8,784 nucleotides of DNA from Flavobacteriales bacterium. Lineage in GTDB: Bacteria > Bacteroidota > Bacteroidia > Flavobacteriales > UA16. The DNA lies in contig JABISU010000306.1 of NCBI GenBank assembly GCA_018700255.1, positions 1 through 8,784 on the forward strand, written 5' to 3'. Shown here piece by piece: positions 1-7,203 of this stretch (its first letter is position 1; the number at the start of each line of letters is the position of its first letter). A model generated the notes under the pieces. The model ran no database searches and was not told the DNA's origin. It worked only from the letters and a program-made list of their open reading frames with translations. The position numbers and the translations under genes are program-made.

Positions 1-951
1 AGGGCGAGCCATAGAGATCATATCCGAACAGCCATCTTCAAGTGCCTTCTCACAATCAGCAGGGTCGTTAAAGCGATTGGTGGTAATGAGGGGGATTCCC
101 AACTTTCCCATGAGCCGTTTCGTTACAAAAGCAAAACCGCCTCGAGGAACCATCGTCGCAATTGTTGGAATCCTTGCTTCATGCCAACCAATTCCAGTAT
201 TAATTACATCTGCCCCTGCAATCTCAATATCCTTTGCAAGGTGCTCAACCTCCTCCCAAGAGCTACCTCCATCAACCAAGTCCAACATGCTTAACCTGTA
301 CATAATCAGAAAATCTGGACCCACGGCTTCTCGTATGCGCCTAACGATATCTTTGGGGAATTGGATTCTATTTTCGAAACTCCCTCCCCACTTATCTGTT
401 CTGTGGTTCGTCTCCGATGCAATAAATTCATTAATTAAATACCCCTCAGACCCCATTACTTCCACCCCACTATATCCAGCTCTCTTAGCTAAGACCGCAG
501 TCTTTACGAAATCTTTTATCGTCCTTTCTACTCCTCTTGAAGAAAGCGCTCTAGGCTTAAATCTATTTATAGGTGCTTTGATAGCTGAAGGAGCCACATT
601 AAATGGTGTATAGGCATATCTCCCTGCATGGAGGATTTGCATAACTATATTTCCTCCTTCTGCTTTTACAGCATTAGTTATCACTTTGTGCTTCGCAACA
701 TGAAAGATATTTGATAGCCTCGCCCCACCTAAAATGGTCACTCCTGCTCTATTCGGTGAAATCCCCCCCGTTACGATAAGCGCCACTCCTCCCTTAACCC
801 TATCTGCATAGAATCTAGCAAGGTGTTTAAAGCCTCCCTTTTCTTCTTCTAGACCAGTATGCATTGATCCCATGATGACTCTATTTGAGAGAGTCAATGA
901 ACCCAGTTTAATTGGTGAAAAAAGTAGGGGGAATTTATTTATTTTATGCAT
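1..951 (-). CDS. fadH: 2,4-dienoyl-CoA reductase (NADPH), N-terminal part, cut by the left window edge
   Basis: Old-yellow-enzyme-type flavoprotein that reduces 2,4-dienoyl-CoA with NADPH, an auxiliary step in beta-oxidation of unsaturated fatty acids. I translated all 317 visible codons by hand and found no stop or frameshift. They cover most of the FMN-binding TIM barrel. The motifs follow E. coli FadH closely: NRVIMGSMHTGLEE (residues 23-36), MQILHAGRYAY (104-114), GVEVMGSEGYLINEF (162-176), WGGSFENR (188-195), SMLDLV (221-226), NTGIGWHEARIPTIA (251-265), LITTNR (288-293) and MISMARP (311-317). Tyr171 and His257 match the E. coli active-site residues Tyr166 and His252 with a constant offset of five. 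The 4Fe-4S cysteine cluster and the C-terminal FAD/NADPH domain of the roughly 670-residue family should lie beyond the edge. The ATG at 949-951 gives an N-terminus about five residues longer than E. coli FadH. It begins 15 bases after the stop of the large upstream gene, so co-transcription is likely. No clear ribosome binding site is seen. Confidence 0.95.
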   Translation of the reverse strand, partial: MHKINKFPLLFSPIKLGSLTLSNRVIMGSMHTGLEEEKGGFKHLARFYADRVKGGVALIVTGGISPNRAGVTILGGARLSNIFHVAKHKVITNAVKAEGGNIVMQILHAGRYAYTPFNVAPSAIKAPINRFKPRALSSRGVERTIKDFVKTAVLAKRAGYSGVEVMGSEGYLINEFIASETNHRTDKWGGSFENRIQFPKDIVRRIREAVGPDFLIMYRLSMLDLVDGGSSWEEVEHLAKDIEIAGADVINTGIGWHEARIPTIATMVPRGGFAFVTKRLMGKLGIPLITTNRFNDPADCEKALEDGCSDMISMARP

Positions 952-966
952 CTGCTTTAAAGATTT

Positions 967-3900
967 TTATTCAAAATCACGAAATCTATCTACAAAATCA
1001 TCGCGAAGACCACTCCTAGAAACCTGCATTTTTATGAATTTCTCAGTAATCGGATGTGTTAACACTTTCTCTTTAGGCTTAAGTTTATTCCAAATCTCCA
1101 TAAAGTACATATCATTTGTCTCGAAATTTAGGAAGGTATCGTATTCAAAGAAATACCAATGTCCCTCGCTTATATGAAAATACACTCTTAACTCGTCGCG
1201 ACTCCTTCCCCGAACTAACTCTACTCTTCCAGGCATTGTTCTAAATACAGCGTCATCCCCTATTGTTGCAATTCCTATTTCTGCAGTAGAGATGAAAGCA
1301 TCTTCAAATGGATCATACTCAAGCTCAAGCCCTGTGAGCATCATCGTATATCTAATTTCTTTAGGAACCTTTTTATACGTTCCTTCCCTCGACAACTCTC
1401 TAAGAGCATTGTCAGCCACTTCCATCCCTGCAATCTCTCTTAATGCATATTCATAATTTGTTGAGCTGAAATCAAGCGGTGTCGCAACGTAAGCATTTGT
1501 GAGTTGCTCGGCCAAATGGGATTCTAAATCTTTAGACATATACATATTTAAAGCAAGAGATCCACGCATTTCGATCTTGCCAGACTCACTTTCCCAAACA
1601 TCACCCACAAATGTGTGGTCAATAATACTCAAATCTAGAGGCAGAGTAGTTGAACCCGAGGAGAATACTCCACACCCTTCGATAGGGAGTTCCGTCAATG
1701 TCCCTGGAAGCTTAGGGTTGCGGAATTTCTCGTCAGTAGAAACAACATACCTTGAATTGGCTTTGTCGAACCTCAGATTTCCCTCAGGTTTAAAGATCTC
1801 TATATCTCCTCTGTCTGGCTTCTTCGTAAAGAAACCTGCATAAGCATCGAAAGGCGAATCATCAGTTAGAATTACACCCACTCCTAAATGTGACATCATC
1901 ATTTCTTTAACTACTGAATCAACAGGGATTGCAACATCTACAGGGTCTATCACACCATTAAACCGTATCCACTCACGTCTGAATTTATCACATTCGAAAG
2001 CAAGTCTTGTCCCTCCCTCAAATTCTAAATCCTTTCTATTGGCTTGAAGGGTTACTTCCCCCGTGAACTCAAAGTAAGGACTTAAATAAAACTCCTGATC
2101 AATCTCTATGTCTCCCTGAGCATATGTAGTATATGACTCATCAACTGCGATGTTTTTGAAAAATATTGGCCAATCTATTCCCACAGCATCTTTATAAATA
2201 TATGAGCCTGATGCTTGGTAATCTAAGCGCCCTCTCACAAGGATTTTTGAATCAAAAAACCTGTGGTAACGAGAGACATCGTTAGCATAAATTTGGGAAT
2301 TCAGCAATATGTCCATCGCAGCATCTCTCCTTATTGTAACGTTTCCGCTATCAGGCCAAATCTCAGCATCTGCAACTGCCATAGCTTTTACATCTCTACA
2401 CATAACCACGGCTTCTTCTACCATATACAATGCTTTTGTACACGAAAAATGAAGAGAGTCCTGGCCGGGGTGGACTGAAAAGAAATTTGAATGAGATCGG
2501 TCGGCTAAGTCTGAGAATAAGAGTTCTTCGTTTTCAGAGAAAGAGTTTTCCAATTCGATTTGGTCATCATCCATAAACCAAGTAAACCTATCCATCTCAC
2601 AGATGTACCTCACAGCCGGCAAAGCAATTTCAGTAACTCCATCGTGAGAAACGAATTCACCAGCACGCCTATCGAAATTCACATTTGCATTTACATTTTC
2701 CGTTTCAAAAGCGAGAGCGTTTAAATCGTTACCTGTGATCTCGAAGTGCGCCGTATCAGCAAGGATAGCCCTTTCTTCCATGTTAAATAACTTAGATGTT
2801 AGGAAGGCGTCCTCGAATTCGAACTCGCCATTAGCCGTCATACCCGACTTACTCAAGTGAATCGCACCTCCAAGCAACACATCGTCATTAAAACACTTTA
2901 ACCTGCTTAAATCAGATCTTACGTCGAGTATTGGATCATCAGATTGTATATTTCTATTGAGAGCAAATTCTGTAGACGTAGCATATATCTCAGGCACATG
3001 TTCATAAGAAGCACTGTTGATATACTCACTCGTATTTCCGAATGCCGAGTCTGGAACTAACACCATGTCCTCACCTCTCAAATTAGAAGTCAGGAATTCT
3101 ATTTCGCCAGTCCCTTGAAGACCATTCATGTTGAGTTTTAAATCTGCGTATATCGTGCCCAAACCTAAGAAAAGTGGAAATCCTTCAGGTGGACTACTGG
3201 TTTCTATACCTAAAGAAAAGTCATCCATCAATATTAGATCTACTTCGAGATCAGGAATAATTCCATCTGCTAAAAGCTCTCCCGTGAAGCTCATATTTGA
3301 CTTCATAAAATTGTCCAAGCTATCTATAGCGAAAGGGTCTAAAGCGTACCTGAACCTATTTCTATGGTAAGCACCTTTATGTATGCTCTGTGAGTCGTAG
3401 TAAACATACGAAGGTTTCACACTGTTAAGAACTGGATAGTGAGTGTAAAGATCTGATTTCCACCCGGATCTATTTGATGGGTGATCCAACTCTATGGTCC
3501 CAGAAATACCATCTATCGAGTTTCTTACTAACCTGGTCTTTGGATTACCATCCACACCCTTCTCCCCTTCAACTTCTGCACGAATATGCATCTCATCTAC
3601 AGCATTCAATTCAATTAAGAAATCGTCATAGTTAAACTTAAAGTTCTTTCCATTAAATTCGAAATTACCTGCCTTTACACGACCGCCAAATGTGAAATCT
3701 CTATTTTCAGACATTTTGATATAGCCGTTTTTAGGTGACACCACAACGTTTTGGGCTTCACTTAGTTTAAAGCTTGAAAGACCTTTAATTTCAAGTGTTT
3801 TGTCTACTAAACCAAGCTGAGCGTTAACTCCGTTTGGGACTTCTGAACGAAAAGCAAGAACATCATAATCTATAAGAAGTCTATTGCATTGTAGGTGATT

Positions 3901-5469
3901 CTCGGCTTTGGGTAACCATTCGCACCAGTAATCCGTCTCATCATAAGTAACGTAACCATCAAGGGCTAAGTTCATTAATATTAATCTAGACTGAACAACG
4001 CTAAGTTTTAGGAAAGATGCATACTCCGAAGCGTAGAAACCCGAGAAAGGATTGCTGTGGACAAATCGACCCAGTTCAACAAGTGGATTAATTAAAGCTT
4101 GGCCAGTCATATTGTCAAACGTTCGCTTATCGAAATTTGCATGAGATCTGAAAAACCCCACGGCTCGACTCGATGGAACAATAGCCCCTAAATCAATAGT
4201 TCTACCACCAATTTTCCAAGTCATAGCCTCTACCTGAAAATCAATTTTGTGGTATGAATCGGTAAACGCCTGTAGCCCAACTCCATCTTCATCTCTGATG
4301 ACGCGGAGCCTCTTTCCTATATCATCGTATCTAACTACGATACTTGGATGATAAATACTATCCTTATCCAAGTAAATAGATATCGTTGACTCTGTAGCTG
4401 ACAACCCTTCACGTGTAAACAACATCTCATCAACGAAGCATCGAACGAAGAGTGTGTCATTATTGTAGATCTTTAAATAACCCGGGGTGTCACCTATAGA
4501 CGTTCCACTTAGCTTAGATCCTTTGACTACAATTCCCCCAACAAAATCCATGTTAGGAAAGATATTTAACAGTTCTAACTTCTCTTCCTTTGATTCAAAC
4601 CTAGGATAAGTCTGCTCCTGAACCGATCTCGAGGCTTTGACTTTAAAATCGAGTTTACCCTCTAACTCATCTTTGAAAAGATCTGTGTGAAAAGTCACTG
4701 GATATGCTGAAAAATAACTCCCCGAAAGCTTCACCTCGTAATCGTTTAACTCAACGAACTGTAGGCTATCGACAAATGTCGTCCCTTCCCAATTCACTAA
4801 TCCTCCCTTACCCTTCCATTTAGATAAGGTCGGTAAAAACACGCCCGCCGTTTGTCTTATTCTTGATGTGTCACCATTTAAAGTACAAACTAGTGATCCA
4901 TCGGTAAATTTCACATAAGGCAAAGAATCTATTCCGAACTCCATCCCCCCCCCATCGAAATGCCAGCCAGACAAACCCTCATTCGCTATTGATCCATTTT
5001 CAAAAAGTTTAGATGAAATCTCAAGGTATTTATTGAGTTTTTTTCTCCACCTTTTATTTTCAGACATAGCAGTTATTTGGGCGTGCCAATCATCCCAAAT
5101 AACATTATCCATTCCTGTATCAAGCTGCTCAGAAACCCCCCTCAAATATCCAATAATTCCAGTAGAGTTCTTGAGGTGAATGGACTGGAGTTGTAAGGTC
5201 GTTGAAATGATTGTGTCCTGAATCGACTTTGGGGTAGAAGATCTTAAAAACTGATTAGTGAACACTTTACGCAACCAAGCAGAGTTCTTAGAATCCCCCT
5301 TAGCGAAGTCAATTTGAAGTTCCTTCGCAAAGGAAATAGCAGATGGCAACGAATCTCTAACGGGGATAGCTGACTGAGCAAACCCTTCAAGCGATATTGA
5401 CCAGATAAAAAACATCGCTGCAAGAGCTATTACAGACTTTAACTTGTATAAAGAATTTGTTCCTCCCAT
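967..5469 (-). CDS. Very large exported protein of unknown function (1500 aa)
   Basis: I cannot name the function. I chose the ATG at 5467-5469; a TTG one codon upstream is open but less likely. The N-terminus is a good signal peptide: Lys9 and Lys11, then a hydrophobic core at residues 12-27, and a plausible signal peptidase I site after Gly-Phe-Ala31. There is no lipobox cysteine there, so it is probably not a lipoprotein. Residues about 40-160 look helical. From about 165 to 1460 the chain alternates hydrophobic and polar residues with many Gly turns, as in extended beta-sheet proteins. Recognisable segments, which I recall from uncharacterised large Bacteroidota proteins, include KWKGKGGLVNWEG (218-230), WKIGGRTIDLG (418-428), FYLSPYFEFTGEVTL (1127-1141) and HWYFFEY (1437-1443). 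No other membrane helix, catalytic motif, C-terminal beta-barrel signature or type IX sorting domain is visible. It lies 45 bases after prmA and 15 before fadH. An AsmA/TamB-like or LptD/OstA-like envelope role is possible from the beta-rich look alone, but this is a guess. The reading frame is certain; the function is not. Confidence 0.92.
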   Translation of the reverse strand: MGGTNSLYKLKSVIALAAMFFIWSISLEGFAQSAIPVRDSLPSAISFAKELQIDFAKGDSKNSAWLRKVFTNQFLRSSTPKSIQDTIISTTLQLQSIHLKNSTGIIGYLRGVSEQLDTGMDNVIWDDWHAQITAMSENKRWRKKLNKYLEISSKLFENGSIANEGLSGWHFDGGGMEFGIDSLPYVKFTDGSLVCTLNGDTSRIRQTAGVFLPTLSKWKGKGGLVNWEGTTFVDSLQFVELNDYEVKLSGSYFSAYPVTFHTDLFKDELEGKLDFKVKASRSVQEQTYPRFESKEEKLELLNIFPNMDFVGGIVVKGSKLSGTSIGDTPGYLKIYNNDTLFVRCFVDEMLFTREGLSATESTISIYLDKDSIYHPSIVVRYDDIGKRLRVIRDEDGVGLQAFTDSYHKIDFQVEAMTWKIGGRTIDLGAIVPSSRAVGFFRSHANFDKRTFDNMTGQALINPLVELGRFVHSNPFSGFYASEYASFLKLSVVQSRLILMNLALDGYVTYDETDYWCEWLPKAENHLQCNRLLIDYDVLAFRSEVPNGVNAQLGLVDKTLEIKGLSSFKLSEAQNVVVSPKNGYIKMSENRDFTFGGRVKAGNFEFNGKNFKFNYDDFLIELNAVDEMHIRAEVEGEKGVDGNPKTRLVRNSIDGISGTIELDHPSNRSGWKSDLYTHYPVLNSVKPSYVYYDSQSIHKGAYHRNRFRYALDPFAIDSLDNFMKSNMSFTGELLADGIIPDLEVDLILMDDFSLGIETSSPPEGFPLFLGLGTIYADLKLNMNGLQGTGEIEFLTSNLRGEDMVLVPDSAFGNTSEYINSASYEHVPEIYATSTEFALNRNIQSDDPILDVRSDLSRLKCFNDDVLLGGAIHLSKSGMTANGEFEFEDAFLTSKLFNMEERAILADTAHFEITGNDLNALAFETENVNANVNFDRRAGEFVSHDGVTEIALPAVRYICEMDRFTWFMDDDQIELENSFSENEELLFSDLADRSHSNFFSVHPGQDSLHFSCTKALYMVEEAVVMCRDVKAMAVADAEIWPDSGNVTIRRDAAMDILLNSQIYANDVSRYHRFFDSKILVRGRLDYQASGSYIYKDAVGIDWPIFFKNIAVDESYTTYAQGDIEIDQEFYLSPYFEFTGEVTLQANRKDLEFEGGTRLAFECDKFRREWIRFNGVIDPVDVAIPVDSVVKEMMMSHLGVGVILTDDSPFDAYAGFFTKKPDRGDIEIFKPEGNLRFDKANSRYVVSTDEKFRNPKLPGTLTELPIEGCGVFSSGSTTLPLDLSIIDHTFVGDVWESESGKIEMRGSLALNMYMSKDLESHLAEQLTNAYVATPLDFSSTNYEYALREIAGMEVADNALRELSREGTYKKVPKEIRYTMMLTGLELEYDPFEDAFISTAEIGIATIGDDAVFRTMPGRVELVRGRSRDELRVYFHISEGHWYFFEYDTFLNFETNDMYFMEIWNKLKPKEKVLTHPITEKFIKMQVSRSGLRDDFVDRFRDFE
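4945..4953. repeat. Homopolymer of nine C (G9 on the coding strand) inside the large exported-protein gene
   Basis: Nine consecutive C on the plus strand read as GGG GGG GGG in the minus-strand gene, encoding Gly173-Gly175 of 1500. All three glycines use the same codon, so the run is uninterrupted. Loss of one G brings a TAG into frame at 4929-4931. Gain of one G leads to a TGA at 4871-4873. Either slip would therefore truncate the protein at about one eighth of its length. This is the longest mononucleotide run I noticed in the window; a G7 run occurs in fadH at 763-769. Confidence 0.9.
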
Positions 5470-5514
5470 CAACCCACAATGTAGTAAGTCATGGATGAGT
5501 TTCTGCTATAACTG

Positions 5515-6396
5515 CTACTCGGGTTTCACACAAATAATACACGCCCAGCCCTCACTATCTCTAACCTCCTCAACACGCCACGCAAGCCCTTCTATCACTC
5601 TTTGCAAAACAGGCACATCTCCAGAAAAGAATCCAGACAAAGCAATTCTACCTCCAGCCCTTAAAACTTTGTCATAAGATGCCATATCCTGCACTAGAAT
5701 ATTCCTGTTTATGTTAGCAAGAATAACATCATTGACAAGGGTACCTTGTAAATTGGATGCGTCGCCACAAACCACAACAAGACTATCATCCATAACAGAA
5801 AAGCCATTCAATCCAGCGTTCTCTATCGTGTTTGAGTAAGCTCCCTCCTCAATATCTATCGCAAGTACTGAAGCTGCTCCAAGCTTCAAAGCTGCGATTG
5901 CTAACACCCCAGTTCCACACCCCATATCTAATACCGTCAGCCCCTTGACATCAAAATCTAACAAAGTGTGCATCATTAAAAGCGTCGTATCGTGGTGTCC
6001 AGTACCGAAAGACATGTGTGGCACAATAACAACGTCTAAAAACCCCTTTCCTACCTTTTCCGGCAAACTGTGGAATGGTGCTCTTACTATAGCCCTTTCA
6101 CCGACATAAACGGGCTCGTAATTTGCTTCCCATTCTGCATTCCAGTTCGTTGTCTTTATAATACTTTCAGACCAAACAACCTCAGCCATTCCAATCAATC
6201 TTTCTTTAACATCTAAAAGCTCAGACCTATCAACAAATTTCTCGGGAATATATGCCTTAAGCCCCTCATCCGTGGGTTCGAAAACTTCGAAATTCAACTC
6301 TGAAAGCCAGGCAATGGCAACCTCACGTGCCGGAAGCAAAGGCGTAAACTTAATGTCAAGTTTAAGGTAGTCTGTGCGTATAAACTCTCTGCTCAT
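5515..6396 (-). CDS. prmA: Ribosomal protein L11 methyltransferase
   Basis: Cytoplasmic S-adenosylmethionine-dependent enzyme that methylates ribosomal protein L11. The 293 residues match the usual PrmA length and two-domain plan: an N-terminal L11-recognition domain (about 1-65), a linker, and a class I methyltransferase domain (about 105-293). Visible family motifs are NWNAEWEANYEPV (84-96), the PrmA signature MSFGTGHHDTT (128-138), the SAM-binding motif I LDMGCGTGVLAIAA (156-169), the acidic end of strand 2 in LAIDIE (178-183), the active-site-like LANINRNIL (226-234) and ALSGF (252-256). The ATG at 6394-6396 starts 19 bases after the tpiA stop. The stop TAG at 5515-5517 is followed two codons later by a second in-frame TAG. 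The large exported-protein gene begins 45 bases downstream with no terminator-like hairpin in between. Nothing links L11 methylation to that neighbour; the arrangement probably reflects co-transcription only. Confidence 0.97.
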   Translation of the reverse strand: MSREFIRTDYLKLDIKFTPLLPAREVAIAWLSELNFEVFEPTDEGLKAYIPEKFVDRSELLDVKERLIGMAEVVWSESIIKTTNWNAEWEANYEPVYVGERAIVRAPFHSLPEKVGKGFLDVVIVPHMSFGTGHHDTTLLMMHTLLDFDVKGLTVLDMGCGTGVLAIAALKLGAASVLAIDIEEGAYSNTIENAGLNGFSVMDDSLVVVCGDASNLQGTLVNDVILANINRNILVQDMASYDKVLRAGGRIALSGFFSGDVPVLQRVIEGLAWRVEEVRDSEGWACIICVKPE

Positions 6397-6415
6397 TTAA
6401 CTTGAAACTGATTAA

Positions 6416-7174
6416 TCAAAGACTTGAATCAGCTTTTATAATTAACTGAAAATCAATTGTATCTAACGAAGCGCCGCCGATAAGACCTCCATCTACATCA
6501 GGGCTAGTAAAAATCTCCTCTGCATTAGATGGCTTACAACTTCCGCCATATAAAATAGAAGTTCTAAATGCGATATCTTCATCAAACCTATCAGCGAGGT
6601 AAGATCTAATAAAACTATGCATTTCCGCTGCCTGAGCAGCAGATGCAGTTCTCCCAGTCCCAATAGCCCAAATAGGTTCATATGCAACCACAACGCCTGC
6701 CATTTCCTCTGAGCTAACACCCTCAAAGGCAGAAACAAGCTGTGCTTTAATCACCGACTCCTGACTTCCATCATCTCTCGAAGCAAGGTTTTCACCACAG
6801 CAAAGCACTACGCCTAGACCAGCATCAATACATCTACGAACTTTTTTCGCAACTATTTCATCTGACTCTCCGAAGTCAGCTCTCCTTTCAGAGTGCCCTA
6901 CTAAAGCAAAATCAACTCCACAAGAAACGAGCATATTAGCAGTATATTCACCAGTGTAAGCACCTTCAGAAAACGCACTAACCTGTTGTGCTGCAATTAG
7001 TACCCCGTTGCGCTCACCACCTGAAAGCTCAGACAAATAAGGTGCTGGAGGAGCTATCATTACTCTCACGTCTTTAGGCATAGAAGCCATAGCTTCACCC
7101 ATTACAGCCATCCACTCACGGGCCTCATTTATAGATTTGTTGCTTTTCCAGTTTCCTGCTACGATATTTCTCAT
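6416..7174 (-). CDS. tpiA: Triosephosphate isomerase
   Basis: Interconverts dihydroxyacetone phosphate and glyceraldehyde 3-phosphate in glycolysis and gluconeogenesis; cytoplasmic, normally a dimer. The 252-residue length is typical. All catalytic elements are present: Asn8 and Lys10 in AGNWK, His94 in LVGHSERR (91-98), Glu166 in AYEPIWAIGTG (164-174, including flexible loop 6), the phosphate-binding LYGGS (208-212) and GGLIGGASL (229-237). The inter-subunit loop GAYTGEYTANML (71-82) is also present. The usual NWKMN is NWKSN here, and the common QNVSA is QQVSA; both changes are outside the catalytic residues. I chose the ATG at 7172-7174 because it puts the conserved strand MRNIVAGNWK at the N-terminus, as in the family. 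The open frame extends upstream to a TTG at 7219, but that would add 15 unconserved residues and overlap recQ. It is the first gene of the leftward cluster tpiA-prmA-unknown-fadH. Confidence 0.98.
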   Translation of the reverse strand: MRNIVAGNWKSNKSINEAREWMAVMGEAMASMPKDVRVMIAPPAPYLSELSGGERNGVLIAAQQVSAFSEGAYTGEYTANMLVSCGVDFALVGHSERRADFGESDEIVAKKVRRCIDAGLGVVLCCGENLASRDDGSQESVIKAQLVSAFEGVSSEEMAGVVVAYEPIWAIGTGRTASAAQAAEMHSFIRSYLADRFDEDIAFRTSILYGGSCKPSNAEEIFTSPDVDGGLIGGASLDTIDFQLIIKADSSL

Positions 7175-7185
7175 CTTAGATATCT

Positions 7186-7203
7186 GATATTTGTGCAAAT
7201 ATG
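7186..7203. promoter_or_regulatory. Palindrome with opposed promoter-like boxes between tpiA and recQ
   Basis: The two divergent start codons are separated by only 26 bases (7175-7200). Within this gap, and running into the recQ ATG, is a perfect 7-2-7 inverted repeat: ATATTTG (7187-7193), TG, CAAATAT (7196-7202). Read on each strand it gives nATATTTG, which differs at one position from the Bacteroidota sigma-A minus-7 consensus TAnnTTTG (GATATTTG for recQ, CATATTTG for tpiA). A second short palindrome, AGATATCT, lies at 7178-7185. If the boxes are used, recQ mRNA would start at or within a few bases of its ATG (leaderless), and tpiA would have a leader of about 15 bases. I found no clear minus-33 TTG for recQ at the right distance. 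The palindrome could instead be an operator, or chance in AT-rich DNA. Confidence 0.3.

Noticed and set aside
77..613. Open frame of 178 codons on the plus strand
   Set aside because: Fully antisense to fadH, whose minus-strand translation matches the family residue by residue.
876..896. Inverted repeat TGACTCT / AGAGTCA with a 7-base spacer near the 5' end of fadH
   Set aside because: It lies inside conserved coding sequence (Leu-Thr-Leu-Ser-Asn-Arg-Val), has a short stem and no T-run, so neither a terminator nor a clear regulator site.
952..966. Possible stop-codon readthrough fusion: the large protein, a single TAA, five sense codons and fadH are all in the same frame
   Set aside because: fadH has its own well-placed ATG, the upstream protein is exported while FadH is cytoplasmic, and no readthrough signal is visible.
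872..1177. Open frame of 101 codons on the plus strand across the fadH start and the end of the large gene
   Set aside because: It is antisense to two well-supported genes, and its protein has no recognisable motif or signal; it is a shadow frame.
5470..5514. Possible separate promoter for the large protein in the 45-base gap after prmA
   Set aside because: No good TAnnTTTG box or upstream TTG was found; the gap is short and contains only a TAGCAG direct repeat that includes the prmA stop.
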